64,000 nt of DNA from Nocardioides jiangsuensis (GCF_019679455.1 NZ_JAIEZQ010000001.1:1612001-1676000), one strand, 5' to 3'; positions 8,860-20,160 are shown, counted from the first letter of the stretch. Notes: a model not told the origin generated them from the letters alone. Translations and numbers: made by a program.

Positions 8860-10031
8860 CCCTGTCCGAGGAGGAGCGCGAGATCCGGGAGTGGGTGCGC
8901 ACCTTCGTCCGCCGGGAGATCATGCCGCTCGAGCCCGAGGTGCTCGCGCGCGAGCGGCGGAACGAGCGCGGGCTGAGGGCCGAGGAGCTCAAAGCCCTGC
9001 AGGACAAGGCGAAGGAGTCCGGCTTCTTCGGGGTGCACACCCCCGAGGAGTACGGCGGGATGGGGCTCGGCGCGGTGATGAACGCGCTCGTCGAGGTCGA
9101 GCTCGGCCGCTCCTTCGTGCAGTTCAAGTTCGGCGGCGACGCGGACAACATCCTCTACTCCGCCAACGACGCCCAGAAGGAGCGCTACCTGCTGCCCACC
9201 ATCGCGGGGGAGCGCAAGAGCTGCTTCGCGATCACCGAGCCCGGCGCCGGGTCGGACGCGCGGGCGATCCGCACCACCGCCCGCCGCGACGGCGACGAGT
9301 GGGTGATCAGTGGCGAGAAGACCTTCATCACCGGAGGCGACGAGGCCGACTTCACCATGGTCTTCGCGGTCACCGACCCCGACCTGCACCGCGAGGGCCG
9401 CACCGACGAGTCGGTCACCTGTTTCCTGGTCGACCGGGACATGGGCTGGAAGTCGGAGTACATCGACACCATGGGGGAGTGGGGGCCGGCGTCGCTGGTC
9501 TTCGACGACGTCCGCGTACCGCACGAGAACATCCTCGGCGAGGAGGGCAAGGGGTTCGCGCTGGCGATGCAGTGGATCGGCAAGGGCCGCTACCTGCTGC
9601 CGGCCCGTGCCCTCGGCGCCTGCGAGCGGCTGGTCGAGATGGGCATGGAGCACGCCCGCAACCGGGTCACCTTCGGCCAGCCGATCGCGGAGCGTCAGGC
9701 GATCCAGTGGATGGTGGCCGACTCCGCCACGGAGATCGAGGCGCTGCGCTGGCTCGTGCTGGCGGCCGCGTGGCAGGTCGACGCGGGGCTCGACTCACGG
9801 CAGTCCCAGTCGATGGCCAAGCTGTACGGCGGGGTGAAGGCCAACGAGATCGTGGACCGGGTTCTGCAGATGCACGGCGGCATGGGCTACACCCGCGAGC
9901 TCCCCGTCGAGCGGTGGTACCGCGAGCTGCGGCTGCTGCGCATCTACGAGGGGACCGACGAGATCCAGCGCCGTACCCTCGCCCGGAACCTGCTCCGCGG
10001 GCACGCCTCCGTCCGGGGCCACCTGGGCTGA
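8850..10031 (+). CDS. acyl-CoA dehydrogenase
   Basis: A 393-residue flavoprotein of the acyl-CoA dehydrogenase family, catalysing alpha,beta-desaturation of an acyl-CoA with FAD. The FAD/substrate signature is CFAITEPGAGSDARAI (about residue 125). The C-terminal signature QMHGGMGYTRELPVERWYR is followed by RIYEGTDEIQ, which contains the usual catalytic Glu position. Its start overlaps the ligase gene by 10 bp, so ligase and dehydrogenase are translationally coupled: activation then first oxidation step. Confidence 0.93.
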   Translation: MDLTLSEEEREIREWVRTFVRREIMPLEPEVLARERRNERGLRAEELKALQDKAKESGFFGVHTPEEYGGMGLGAVMNALVEVELGRSFVQFKFGGDADNILYSANDAQKERYLLPTIAGERKSCFAITEPGAGSDARAIRTTARRDGDEWVISGEKTFITGGDEADFTMVFAVTDPDLHREGRTDESVTCFLVDRDMGWKSEYIDTMGEWGPASLVFDDVRVPHENILGEEGKGFALAMQWIGKGRYLLPARALGACERLVEMGMEHARNRVTFGQPIAERQAIQWMVADSATEIEALRWLVLAAAWQVDAGLDSRQSQSMAKLYGGVKANEIVDRVLQMHGGMGYTRELPVERWYRELRLLRIYEGTDEIQRRTLARNLLRGHASVRGHLG

Positions 10032-10226
10032 GTTTCTGCAGGATCGTGCAGTGCACGTTCATGAGGGGCCGTTCCGGTCCCGTTCGGCTGCGCGGTGCCA
10101 CACACTTGAGTCACCGGCCCGCACAGAGTCGTGACAACTGAACAAGCTTGAGACGAGGACGGACCCGTCAAACCCCCCCATGTGACGGTCCCTCCCAGTG
10201 CCAATCCCCCCCAGGCCCGTCTCAAC

Positions 10227-10267
10227 ACGCGAAGGCCGTCCATGGTTTCCATGGACGGCCTTCGCGT
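10227..10267. terminator. 19-bp perfect bidirectional terminator hairpin
   Basis: Arms 10227-10245 and 10249-10267 are perfect complements around a TTT loop. It lies between the convergent acyl-CoA dehydrogenase and UgpC-type ATPase genes and can serve both. On the plus strand it is followed by CTTGTCGT, not a full U-tract. The rest of the 328-bp gap (10032-10359) shows no credible gene. Confidence 0.8.
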
Positions 10268-10359
10268 CTTGTCGTGCCGGACCTCTCGCGGCTGCTCCCG
10301 GGCGTCCCGGGACCGGCCCGGACGGCCCGGACGACGTGCGCCGCCCGGGCCGTCCGCGC

Positions 10360-11442
10360 TCACTCGGAGAGGCGCTCGCCGGACTCGGTGTCGAACACGT
10401 GCACGTGGTTCGGGTCGGTGGTCACGTAGATCATCTCGCCCTTGTGCAGGTTCTTCCGGGCGTCGATGCGCACGACGATGTCGCTCGGGGTGCCCTCCAC
10501 GCCGCTGGTGCCGTAGACGTAGGCGTCGGCGCCGAGCTCCTCGACGACCGTCACCTTGACGGGCATGCCGCCCTCCTCCTTGGTGGTGATCCGCCACGCC
10601 TCGGGGCGGACACCGACGGTGATCGCGCCGCGCATCTTCGACGAGGCGGTGCGGTCGACCGGGACCTCGTACTCGCCGATCCGCGCGGCGCCCTCGCCGG
10701 CCTTCGCCTGCACGAGGTTCATGGCGGGGGAGCCGATGAAGCCGGCGACGAACAGGTTCGCCGGGCGGTCGTAGAGGTTCAGCGGGGTGTCGACCTGCTG
10801 GAGGATGCCGTCCTTCATCACCGCGACGCGGTCGCCCATCGTCATCGCCTCGACCTGGTCGTGGGTGACGTAGACGGTGGTGATGCCCAGGCGCTGCTGC
10901 AGCGCGGCGATCTGGGTACGGGTCGAGACGCGCAGCTTCGCGTCGAGGTTCGACAGCGGCTCGTCCATGCAGAACACCTGCGGGTGACGCACGATCGCGC
11001 GGCCCATCGCGACGCGCTGGCGCTGACCGCCGGAGAGGGCCTTCGGCTTGCGCTCGAGGTAGTCCTCGAGGTCGAGGAGCTTGGCGGCCTCCGCGACGCG
11101 CTGCATCCGCTCCTCCTTGCCGACCTTGGCCATCTTCAGCGAGAAGGCCATGTTGTCGGCGACGGTCATGTGCGGGTAGAGCGCGTAGTTCTGGAACACC
11201 ATCGCGATGTCGCGGTCCTTCGGCGGCAGGTGCGTGATGTCCCTGTCGCCGATCAGGATCTTGCCGTTGGTGACCTCCTCGAGGCCCGCAAGCATCCGCA
11301 GGCTGGTCGACTTGCCGCAGCCCGAGGGGCCGACGAGCACCATGAACTCGCCGTCCTGGATCTCCAGGTTGAGGTTGTCGACCGCCGGCTTGGTCGACCC
11401 GGGATAGAGGCGCTCGGCGTTCTGGTAGGTGACTGAAGCCAT
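10360..11442 (-). CDS. ugpC: carbohydrate ABC transporter ATP-binding protein, UgpC/MsiK type
   Basis: A 360-residue ATPase of the sugar/glycerol-phosphate importer (CUT1) class. Walker A is GPSGCGKST, the Q loop is MVFQNYALYPHMTV, the signature is LSGGQRQRVAMGRA, Walker B is FCMDEPLSNLDAKLR, and the switch His is in VTHDQ. The C-terminal regulatory domain (about 120 residues, GVRPEAW) is present. No permease or binding protein is nearby, so it is probably a shared ATPase that energises several sugar importers, as MsiK does in streptomycetes (established for that family; inferred here). It starts at ATG with GAAGGGAA upstream. Confidence 0.93.
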   Translation of the reverse strand: MASVTYQNAERLYPGSTKPAVDNLNLEIQDGEFMVLVGPSGCGKSTSLRMLAGLEEVTNGKILIGDRDITHLPPKDRDIAMVFQNYALYPHMTVADNMAFSLKMAKVGKEERMQRVAEAAKLLDLEDYLERKPKALSGGQRQRVAMGRAIVRHPQVFCMDEPLSNLDAKLRVSTRTQIAALQQRLGITTVYVTHDQVEAMTMGDRVAVMKDGILQQVDTPLNLYDRPANLFVAGFIGSPAMNLVQAKAGEGAARIGEYEVPVDRTASSKMRGAITVGVRPEAWRITTKEEGGMPVKVTVVEELGADAYVYGTSGVEGTPSDIVVRIDARKNLHKGEMIYVTTDPNHVHVFDTESGERLSE

Positions 11443-11482
11443 GCTGGTTCATTCCCTTCACCGGCAGGTACGTGCCGGACGA

Positions 11483-11519
11483 TCCGTAGTAAAGGTTTCG
11501 GCCCTCGCCAATCGGCGAG
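11483..11519 (-). promoter_or_regulatory. candidate promoter of the UgpC-type ATPase with overlapping palindrome
   Basis: Read on the minus strand, TTGGCG (11511-11506) and TACGGA (11488-11483) are separated by 17 bp. A palindrome CTCGCC-AATC-GGCGAG at 11504-11519 overlaps the -35 element and could be an operator. The start codon is about 35 bp downstream of the predicted transcription start. Confidence 0.4.
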
Positions 11520-11535
11520 AGTGCCACATGTTGTG

Positions 11536-11551
11536 AGTGACTCTAGTCACA
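11536..11551. promoter_or_regulatory. CRP/GlxR-like binding site
   Basis: The sequence AGTGA-CTCTAG-TCACA differs from the CRP-family consensus TGTGA-N6-TCACA only in its first base. An additional TTGTGA half-site at 11531-11536 pairs with TCACAA at 11547-11552. Its centre is about 67 bp upstream of the predicted start of the UgpC-type ATPase, a typical activator position. The remaining sequence up to 11774 shows no other element I can support. Confidence 0.5.
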
Positions 11552-11774
11552 AGCCCCATCTGGTGGAAGGGCGGGGCCCCGGGCGGCGCTGCCGCCCCCG
11601 GCCTCGCGGGCCCCGCAAAAGGCTGGTCGGCAGGGCGCCGCTGGTCCTACTCTGGTCGGGTGGACGCGGGGCGCGAGCCCCATGGGGCGGATCATGGTCC
11701 ACGCACAGGTCGGTGCCGTGCGGGCGCAGCCGGGGAGCTGCGGACGGACGGTGTCGGAGGAGGAAGGCCGCCCC

Positions 11775-12035
11775 ATGGCGCACCAACGCTGCACGCTCTG
11801 CCGCAACCCGATCCGCTCGCTCGCCGTCTCCCGGTCCGACGAGGACGGGGAGGCGTGGTTCCACACCGACTGCTGGGCCGACGTCCGCCTCTCGGAGCAG
11901 CGGGACTACGAGGAGCTCGTGCGCGCCGTCGGGATCGACGCGCTGATCGCGCCGTACGTCTGGCCCACGCCGCTCCCGGCCGGCAGTCGCCGACCGGTGG
12001 TGACGCTGGTGGACCAGCGCCGGGCGACCTCCTGA
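11775..12035 (+). CDS. small zinc-ribbon-like protein of unknown function
   Basis: An 86-residue protein starting MAHQRCTLCRNPI. It has CxxC near the N-terminus and a later WFHTDCW, giving four potential zinc ligands (Cys, Cys, His, Cys) like a treble-clef or LIM-type knuckle. The ATG at 11775 is chosen because a purine-rich GGAGGAGGAAGG lies 7 bp upstream; a GTG at 11751 is the alternative. No function is recognised. It is followed by pgm 71 bp downstream in the same direction. Confidence 0.7.
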   Translation: MAHQRCTLCRNPIRSLAVSRSDEDGEAWFHTDCWADVRLSEQRDYEELVRAVGIDALIAPYVWPTPLPAGSRRPVVTLVDQRRATS

Positions 12036-12106
12036 CCCGTCACCTGACCGAGGGGCTCCCTCCGCGGAACCCGGGTGGGGGCGGCGGCCGTGAGTAGCAT
12101 GCCCGC

Positions 12107-13753
<1,647 letters not shown>

Positions 13754-13762
13754 CCACGCGGG

Positions 13763-13782
13763 GCGTCGCGGACGCGCGACGC
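13763..13782. terminator. hairpin between convergent pgm and mmuM
   Basis: GCGTCGCG-GACG-CGCGACGC forms a perfect 8-bp stem with a 4-base loop, 9 bp after the pgm stop and 40 bp before the end of the opposing gene. There is no U-tract. The position suggests a bidirectional terminator. Confidence 0.5.
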
Positions 13783-13822
13783 GGATGGCCGGCCCGAGGC
13801 CGCGCCGGGGGTGCGGGGTTGC

Positions 13823-14734
13823 TCAGCCGGCGAGCGTCGCGGCCAGCGCGGCGATGTCACGAGGGCCGACGCGGCAGCAGCCGCCGACGTACGACGCTCC
13901 CGCGGCCACCCAGGCCGGTGCCAGGGAGACGTCGTACGACGTGTGGCCGCTCCACGTGTGCGTGCCGCTGTCCCAGCCCTCGCCGCTGTTCGGGTAGGCG
14001 ACGCCCGGCCGGCCGGTGACCCGTGCCGCCACCTCCAGGGCGGCGCCGACCTCCTCGGGGGCGCAGCAGTTCACCCCGGTCGCGACCGCGTGCGGGCTGT
14101 CCGCCACGACGGCGTACGCGTCCTCGAGCGGCTGGCCCGCCCGCGTGCGCAGCCCGTCGGTCGAGTAGGACAGCCAGTAGGGGAGGCCGACTTCGTCGAG
14201 CAGCGGCACGAGCACCGCGGCCTCGTCGGCGTCGGGGATGGTCTCCACCGCGAACAGGTCCGGGCCGGCGGTGGCGAGCAGCTCGAGCCGGGGCAGGTGG
14301 AAGTCGCGCAGCGCGGCGGGGGCGAGGCCGTAGCGGCCGCGGTACTCCGAGCCGTCGGCGAGCACGGCGCCGTACGGGCCGACCGACGCCGCGACCAGGC
14401 GGGTGACACCGTCGCCGGACAGCTCGTCGCGCACCTCGCGGGCGACCTCGACGCTACGCCGGACCAGCCGTTCGGCCTGGACCTTCTCGAGCCCGGCGCG
14501 GACCAGCCCGGGCACGCTGGCCTGGTAACTCGCGGTCGTGGCGACCTGCGCCCCGGCGAGGAAGTAGGCGCGGTGCACCGCCGCGATCTCCTCGGGGGCG
14601 GCCGCGAGCAGGGCCGCGGTCCACAGGTCGGAGGAGAGGTCGTGGCCGCGCTCCTCGAGCGCGTTCGACAGCCCGCCGTCGAGGATCACCGGTCGCAAGG
14701 GGCGGGTCGTCAGGTCGGGGCGCGGGGTGGTCAC
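13823..14734 (-). CDS. mmuM: homocysteine S-methyltransferase
   Basis: A 303-residue zinc-dependent methyltransferase of the MmuM type, transferring methyl from S-methylmethionine or S-adenosylmethionine to homocysteine. It begins with the family motif ILDGGLSNALE. The zinc ligands are visible as GVNCCAPE (about residue 215) and the C-terminal GGCCRVGP. It starts at GTG (14734). It is convergent with pgm and shows no functional link to its neighbours. Confidence 0.93.
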   Translation of the reverse strand: MTTPRPDLTTRPLRPVILDGGLSNALEERGHDLSSDLWTAALLAAAPEEIAAVHRAYFLAGAQVATTASYQASVPGLVRAGLEKVQAERLVRRSVEVAREVRDELSGDGVTRLVAASVGPYGAVLADGSEYRGRYGLAPAALRDFHLPRLELLATAGPDLFAVETIPDADEAAVLVPLLDEVGLPYWLSYSTDGLRTRAGQPLEDAYAVVADSPHAVATGVNCCAPEEVGAALEVAARVTGRPGVAYPNSGEGWDSGTHTWSGHTSYDVSLAPAWVAAGASYVGGCCRVGPRDIAALAATLAG

Positions 14735-14826
14735 CGGCTCAGGATAGGTCGGTCGCCCCGGACCCTCGCCGCGCGTCGCCCGGCTGTGGACGCCCGGGGT
14801 GGCGCGGGGTCCTCGCCGGCCGGCGC

Positions 14827-15468
14827 TCAGAGCGCGGCGGCCGCCCGGGCCAGGTCGGCGACCCGGTCCCAGTCGCCGGCCTCGAGGGCGTCGGCCGGGG
14901 TGATCCAGGAACCGCCCACGCAGCCGACGTTCGGCAGCGCGAGGTAGCCGGGGGCGTTGTCGGGCGAGATGCCCCCGGTGGGGCAGAACCGCGCCGCCGG
15001 CACCGGCGACGAGACCGCCCTGAGGAAGCCCTGGCCACCCGAGGCCTCGGCGGGGAAGAACTTCATCTCCTGCCAGCCGCGCTCGAGCAGGTCGAGGACC
15101 TCCGACACGGTGGCGACCCCGGGGAGGCTGGGCAGGCCGGTGTCGTCCATGGCCGCGAGCAGCGACGGCGTGCTGCCCGGCGAGACCAGGAACTGCGCAC
15201 CGGCGTCGGCGGCCTCCTTGGCCTGGCGCGGCGACACGATCGTGCCCGCGCCGACGAGGATCTCCGGCACCTCCGCCGCGATCCGCTCGACCGCCTCGAG
15301 GGCGGCCGGGGTGCGCAGGGTGAGCTCGATGACCGGGAGGCCGCCGGCCACCAGGGCCCGGGCGACGGGGACGGCGTGCTCGACGTCGTGGAGGACCACG
15401 ACGGGGACGACCGGGACGCGGTCGAGCAGCGTCGGGGCGGTGCCCGCGGGGGTGGTGTTCTCAGACAT
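14827..15468 (-). CDS. eda: 2-dehydro-3-deoxyphosphogluconate (KDPG) aldolase
   Basis: A 213-residue class I aldolase cleaving KDPG to pyruvate and glyceraldehyde 3-phosphate, the last Entner-Doudoroff step. The base Glu is in VIELTLRTP, the phosphate region includes GAGTIVSP, the Schiff-base Lys is in MKFFPAE, and the C-terminal phosphate site is PTGGIS. The start codon ATG at 15468 overlaps the end of edd by 8 bp. It is the third gene of zwf-edd-eda. Confidence 0.96.
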   Translation of the reverse strand: MSENTTPAGTAPTLLDRVPVVPVVVLHDVEHAVPVARALVAGGLPVIELTLRTPAALEAVERIAAEVPEILVGAGTIVSPRQAKEAADAGAQFLVSPGSTPSLLAAMDDTGLPSLPGVATVSEVLDLLERGWQEMKFFPAEASGGQGFLRAVSSPVPAARFCPTGGISPDNAPGYLALPNVGCVGGSWITPADALEAGDWDRVADLARAAAAL

Positions 15469-17332
15469 GCGATGCCTCCTGCGGCACGAGAGCGGTGGGG
15501 AAGACGCTGGCGCCCTGGTCGGCGGGGCCGACCGCGGTGCGGAAGCTGGCGAACAGGTCGCGTCCGGTGCCGACCCACTCGCCGGCGCTGGGCGCGCGGC
15601 CGGTCGCCGGGCGTGCGGCGAGCTCCGCGTCGCCGACGTGCAGCTCGAGCAGGCCGCTGGCCGCGTCGACGGTGACCAGGTCGCCGTCCTGGACCCGGGC
15701 CAGCGGGCCACCGGCGGCGGCCTCGGGGGTCAGGTGGATCGCCGCGGGGACCTTGCCCGACGCGCCGGACATCCGGCCGTCGGTGACCAGCGCGACCTGG
15801 TGTCCGCGGTCCTGGAGCACCCCGAGCGCGGGGGTCAGCTTGTGCAGCTCGGGCATGCCGTTGGCGGCGGGCCCCTGGTAGCGGAGCACCGCGACCAGGT
15901 CACCGTCGAGGGTGCCCTGCTCGAACGCCGTGAGGAAGTCCGCCTGGTCGTCGAAGACCCGCGCGGGCGCGGTGACGATCCGGTGCTCGGGCTTGACCGC
16001 GGACACCTTGATCACGCTGCGGCCGAGGTTGCCGGCCAGCATCCGCAGGCCACCGTCCTTGGAGAACGGGTCGTCGACGCCGCGCAGCACGTCGGTGTCG
16101 TGGCTGGCCTCGGGGCCGTCCACCCACGTCACCCCGCCGTCGCCGTCCAGGCGGGCCTCGGCCGCGTAGCGGGACAGGCCCGGGCCCACCGCGGTCCGCA
16201 CGTCGTCGTGCAGCAGCCCGGACTCGAGCAGGGTGCGCACCACGAAGCCGAGACCGCCGGCGGCGTGGAAGTGGTTCACGTCCGCCTGGCCGTTGGGGTA
16301 GATCCGGGCCAGCAGCGGCACCACGGCCGAGAGCTCGGCGAGGTCGTCCCAGGTCAGCGTGATCCCCGCGGCGCGGGCGATCGCGACCAGGTGCATGGTG
16401 TGGTTGGTGGAGCCGCCGGTGGCGAGCAGCGCGACGCAGCCGTTGACGATCGCCTTCTCGTCGACGACCTCGCCGACGGGGGTGAAGTCGTCGCCGAGCG
16501 CGGTCAGCCCGGTGACCCGGCGACCCGCCTCGGCGGTGAGCGCCTCGCGCAGCGGGGTGCCCGGGTTCTCGAAGCTCGCGCCCGGCAGGTGCAGGCCCAT
16601 GACCTCCATCAGCAGCTGGTTGGAGTTCGCGGTGCCGAAGAAGGTGCAGGTGCCGCTGGAGTGGTACGACGCCGCCTCGGCGTCGAGCAGCGCCGCCCGG
16701 TCGACCTTGCCCTCGGCGTAGAGCTGGCGGACCATCGCCTTCTCGCCGTTCGGCAGTCCCGAGGACATCGGGCCGGCCGGCACGAAGACCGTGGGCAGGT
16801 GCCCGAAGCTGAGCGCGCCGATCAGCAGGCCGGGGACGATCTTGTCGCAGACGCCGAGCATCAGCGCGGCGTCGAACATGTCGTGGGAGAGCGCCACCGC
16901 GGTCGCCATCGCGATCACGTCCCGGCTGAACAGCGACAGCTGCATGCCGTCGCGGCCCTGGGTGACGCCGTCGCACATGGCGGGCACGCCGCCGGCGAAC
17001 TGGGCGATCCCGCCGGCGCGGACGACCGCCTTCTTCAGCTGGGCGGGGTAGCTCTCGAACGGCTGGTGCGCGGAGAGCATGTCGTTGTAGGCGGAGACGA
17101 TCGCGACGTTGGGCTTGACCAGTCCGCGCAGCGCCTCCTTGTCGGCGGGGCCGGAGGCGGCGAAGCCGTGCGCGAGGTTGGCGCAGGCGAGGCGGCCGCG
17201 GGCGGGGCCGCGCTCGGCGGCCTCACGGATCCGGGCGAGGTAGGCCTGGCGCTCGGGTCGGCTGCGCTCGGTGATGCGGGCGGTGACCTCGGCCAGGACC
17301 GGGTGCACGGGGGCGGGTGTGGGTGTGGTCAT
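15461..17332 (-). CDS. edd: phosphogluconate dehydratase
   Basis: A 623-residue iron-sulfur dehydratase of the IlvD/Edd family, converting 6-phosphogluconate to KDPG. Conserved blocks include [26 protein letters not shown] (cluster Cys), [11 protein letters not shown] (cluster Cys), [22 protein letters not shown] and [12 protein letters not shown]. The ATG at 17332 shares one base with the zwf stop (TGATG coupling). It is full length for the family. Confidence 0.97.
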   Translation of the reverse strand: MTTPTPAPVHPVLAEVTARITERSRPERQAYLARIREAAERGPARGRLACANLAHGFAASGPADKEALRGLVKPNVAIVSAYNDMLSAHQPFESYPAQLKKAVVRAGGIAQFAGGVPAMCDGVTQGRDGMQLSLFSRDVIAMATAVALSHDMFDAALMLGVCDKIVPGLLIGALSFGHLPTVFVPAGPMSSGLPNGEKAMVRQLYAEGKVDRAALLDAEAASYHSSGTCTFFGTANSNQLLMEVMGLHLPGASFENPGTPLREALTAEAGRRVTGLTALGDDFTPVGEVVDEKAIVNGCVALLATGGSTNHTMHLVAIARAAGITLTWDDLAELSAVVPLLARIYPNGQADVNHFHAAGGLGFVVRTLLESGLLHDDVRTAVGPGLSRYAAEARLDGDGGVTWVDGPEASHDTDVLRGVDDPFSKDGGLRMLAGNLGRSVIKVSAVKPEHRIVTAPARVFDDQADFLTAFEQGTLDGDLVAVLRYQGPAANGMPELHKLTPALGVLQDRGHQVALVTDGRMSGASGKVPAAIHLTPEAAAGGPLARVQDGDLVTVDAASGLLELHVGDAELAARPATGRAPSAGEWVGTGRDLFASFRTAVGPADQGASVFPTALVPQEASHV

Positions 17333-18807
17333 CAGATGCTGCCTTCGTACCAGGCGCGTCCGTCGCGCTCGATGAGGGTGGTCGCGGCGGTGGGACCACT
17401 GGTGCCTGCGGGGTAGCGGCGCGGGCCGTGCTCGGCCTGCGCCCAGTTGATGAGGATCGGCTCGACCCACGCCCACGCGGCCTCGACCTCGTCGCGGCGC
17501 ATGAACAGGGTCGGGTTGCCGCGCACGACGTCCATGAGCAGCCGCTCGTAGGCGTCGGGGGAGCGGCGCTGGAAGGTCTGCTCGTAGTTGAGGTTGAGCG
17601 AGACCGGGCGGAGCCGGATGCCACCGGGGCCGGGCTCCTTCGCGGTCATGTGCAGCCGCATCCCCTCGTCGGGCTGGAGCTGGATGACCAGTCGGTTCGG
17701 CTCGCTGGTGCCGTCGCTGCCGGGGAACATCGGGTGCGGGACCGGCTTGAACTCGATCACGATCTCCGAGCAGCGCCGGTCCATCCGCTTGCCGGTGCGC
17801 AGGTAGAACGGGACACCGGCCCAGCGCCAGTTCTGCACCTCGGCCTTGATCGCCACGAACGTCTCGGTGCGGCTGTCGGGGTGCTCGACCTCCTGCTGGT
17901 ACGACGGGACCGCCGACCCCTCGGCGAGGCCGGGGCCGTACTGTCCCGCGACGGTCAGCCGGCCGACATCCTGCTGGGTCATCGGGCGCAGCGCCTGGAG
18001 GACCTTGAGCTTCTCGTCTCGCACGGTCTCGCGGTCGACGTACGTCGGCGGCTCCATCGCCACGAGGCAGAGCAGCTGCAGCAGGTGGTTCTGCACCATG
18101 TCGCGCAGCGCGCCGGAGGCGTCGTAGTAGCCGCCCCGCGTGCCGACCCCGAGCGACTCGGCGACGGTGATCTGCACGTGGTCGATGCAGGCGTTGTTCC
18201 ACAGCGGCTCGAGGAACGTGTTGGCGAACCTGGTGACGAGCAGGTTCTGCACGCTCTCCTTGCCGAGGTAGTGGTCGATCCGGAAGATCTGGTACTCGTC
18301 GAAGACCGCCCCGACCGCGTCGTTGACCTCGCGTGCCGAGTCCAGGTCGTGGCCGATCGGCTTCTCCAGCACCACCCGCGAGGCCTCGGTGACCAGGCCG
18401 TGCTCGGCGAGCCGGGCGGACACGGGGCCGAACAGCTGCGGCGAGCAGGCCAGGTAGAAGACGCGGACCACGTCGGGGCGCGGCTCGAGCAGGTGGGTGA
18501 GGTCGGGCCAGCCGTCCTCGTGGGCGAAGTCGACCTCGACGTAGGAGAGCCGGGCGATGAACCGGTCCAGCGCGGCGTCGTCGATCTGGTCCGCGGGCAC
18601 GAAGCGGGGGATCTCCCCGCGGATCTTGTCCCGGTAGCCGGCGTCGTCGAGGCCGGCGCGGGCGGCGGCGACGACCCGGGTCTCGGGAGTCAGCTGGCCG
18701 TCGCGGTCACGGAGGTAGAGGGCGGGCAGCAGCTTGCGGACGGCGAGGTCGCCGGTCCCGCCGAAGACGACGAAGTCGCAAGGTGCCACGGAGGTGGTGG
18801 CGGGCAT
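17332..18807 (-). CDS. zwf: glucose-6-phosphate 1-dehydrogenase
   Basis: A 491-residue NADP(H)-linked dehydrogenase oxidising glucose 6-phosphate to 6-phosphogluconolactone. The nucleotide-binding motif is [12 protein letters not shown] at residues 14-25, EKPIGHDL follows, and the active-site motif is RIDHYLGKE near residue 180. First gene of the zwf-edd-eda operon. The ribosome site GGGAGA lies 5 bp before ATG. The lactonase step (pgl) is not in the window. Confidence 0.97.
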   Translation of the reverse strand: MPATTSVAPCDFVVFGGTGDLAVRKLLPALYLRDRDGQLTPETRVVAAARAGLDDAGYRDKIRGEIPRFVPADQIDDAALDRFIARLSYVEVDFAHEDGWPDLTHLLEPRPDVVRVFYLACSPQLFGPVSARLAEHGLVTEASRVVLEKPIGHDLDSAREVNDAVGAVFDEYQIFRIDHYLGKESVQNLLVTRFANTFLEPLWNNACIDHVQITVAESLGVGTRGGYYDASGALRDMVQNHLLQLLCLVAMEPPTYVDRETVRDEKLKVLQALRPMTQQDVGRLTVAGQYGPGLAEGSAVPSYQQEVEHPDSRTETFVAIKAEVQNWRWAGVPFYLRTGKRMDRRCSEIVIEFKPVPHPMFPGSDGTSEPNRLVIQLQPDEGMRLHMTAKEPGPGGIRLRPVSLNLNYEQTFQRRSPDAYERLLMDVVRGNPTLFMRRDEVEAAWAWVEPILINWAQAEHGPRRYPAGTSGPTAATTLIERDGRAWYEGSI

Positions 18808-18845
18808 TCGGTCTCCCGGAGGGCGCGAGGGTGGGTCGACTCACC

Positions 18846-18874
18846 ACCGTAGAGATACTTATGCTCTTTGCCAA
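18846..18874 (-). promoter_or_regulatory. predicted promoter of zwf-edd-eda
   Basis: On the minus strand TTGGCA (18874-18869), a 17-bp spacer and TACGGT (18851-18846) match the -35 and TAnnnT -10 pattern. This gives a leader of about 30 nt before the zwf ATG. The region is clearly more AT-rich than its surroundings. Confidence 0.55.
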
Positions 18875-18885
18875 GCACCACTTCC

Positions 18886-18899
18886 GCATTTTGAAATGC
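18886..18899. promoter_or_regulatory. palindrome GCATTT-TG-AAATGC, candidate operator of the ROK regulator
   Basis: Perfect 6-bp arms flank a central TG. It lies between the divergent zwf operon and ROK gene, about 12 bp upstream of the predicted zwf -35 and about 40 bp before the ROK start codon. This position would let one protein control both directions. Binding by the ROK protein is inferred from adjacency. Confidence 0.45.
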
Positions 18900-18939
18900 A
18901 AAAGTGAGAAGGGGTGTCGGAACGGCAGGAGGTGGTTCA

Positions 18940-20130
18940 ATGCCCCACATGCCACTGCGCCCCTCCCTCGTGCCCGCCACCGCTGGTGAGGTGTTCGCGC
19001 TGATCCGGGAGGGCCGGGTCACCACCCGCACCGACGTCGGACGGCTCACCGGTCTCTCCCGCACCGCGGTGACCGCGCGGCTCTCCTCGCTGCTCGAGGC
19101 CGGCCTCGTCGTCGAGGACGACGAGGGCCCCTCGACCGGGGGTCGCCCGCCCGCGCGGCTCCGCTTCGACACCGACGCCGGGGTGGTGCTCGCCGTGGCC
19201 GTCGGCCGCAGCCGCACCCAGCTGGCCGTGTGCGACCTCGCCGGCGAGGTGCTCGTGGCCGAGGACGTGGACCAGGAGGTCGGCGTCGCCCCCGACGAGC
19301 TGATGCCTGAGCTGGCCAAGCGGCTCGGGCGCCTGCTCGAGCAGGCCGGCCGGCCGGTCGCCGACGTCAAGGGCGTCGGGGTGAGCATCCCCGGCACGGT
19401 GGACTACGAGCGCGGCGCGAGCCTCGACTCCCCGATCATGGTCGGCTGGGACGGCGTGGTGCTGGCGCCGTACCTGACCGGCGGCGCCGTCGGCATCGAG
19501 GCGCCGGTGTACGTCGACAACGACGCCAACGTGATGGCGCTCTCCGAGCGGCACGGGCACCTCGAGCGGCTCGACAACGTGCTGCTGGTCAAGGCGTCGA
19601 CCGGCCTCGGCGCCGGGATCGTGTCCGGCGGGGTGCTCCAGCGTGGCGCGCTCGGGGCCGCCGGCGAGATCGGGCACACGAAGACCCCGGCCGCGGAGGG
19701 TGTGGTCTGCCGCTGCGGCGACGTCGGCTGCGTCGAGGCGGTCGCCGGCGGCTGGGCGCTGGTCCGGGCGCTGCGTGAGCAGGGCCGCGAGGTCGGCCAC
19801 ATCCGCGACCTGGTGGCGCTCGCGCTCAACGGCGACGCGGAGGCGCGGCGGCTGCTGCGCGAGAGCGGCCGCCGGCTCGGCGAGGTGATCGCGGGGGCGG
19901 TGAACCTGCTCAACCCCGAGGCCGTGGTCATCGGCGGAGACATGGCGCTGGCCTACGACTCGCTCGTGGCGGGTCTGCGCGAGACGGTCTACGCGAACGC
20001 GACGGCGCTGAGCACCCGGCAGCTCGACATCCTGCCGACCACGCACGGCGAGCGCTCCGGCGTGGTGGGCTGTGCGGCGATGGTGCTCGAGGAGATCCTC
20101 GCGGTGCGCGCCGTGGGGCGGGGGGGGGGC
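18940..20130 (+). CDS. ROK family transcriptional regulator (3' end uncertain)
   Basis: About 397 residues. The N-terminal winged helix-turn-helix spans residues 12-58 (GRLTGLSRTAVTARLSSLLE). A ROK sugar-kinase-like domain follows with VYVDNDANVMAL, the glycine-rich ASTGLGAGIV, EIGHTK and the zinc motif CRCGDVGCVEA. AGGAGGTGG lies 5 bp before ATG. It is divergent from zwf-edd-eda and probably senses a sugar or sugar phosphate to control it. No stop codon is present where homologous proteins end: after MVLEEILAV the frame enters a ten-G run at 20120-20129 and continues for over 500 codons antisense to the next gene. Removing one G would bring in TAG at 20165. The end given is approximate. Confidence 0.8.
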
Positions 20131-20135
20131 GCCCC
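20115..20135. repeat. poly-G tract in a GGGGCG/CGCCCC hairpin at the convergent gene ends
   Basis: GGGGCG at 20115-20120 is complementary to CGCCCC at 20130-20135 with nine G residues in the loop; the G run itself is ten bases (20120-20129). It lies exactly where both convergent genes should stop. It may be a remnant of a bidirectional terminator with bases lost or miscalled, or a slippage-prone tract. Confidence 0.6.
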
Positions 20136-20160
20136 GGGCCCCGCGGAGCGCGGCGGCGCA

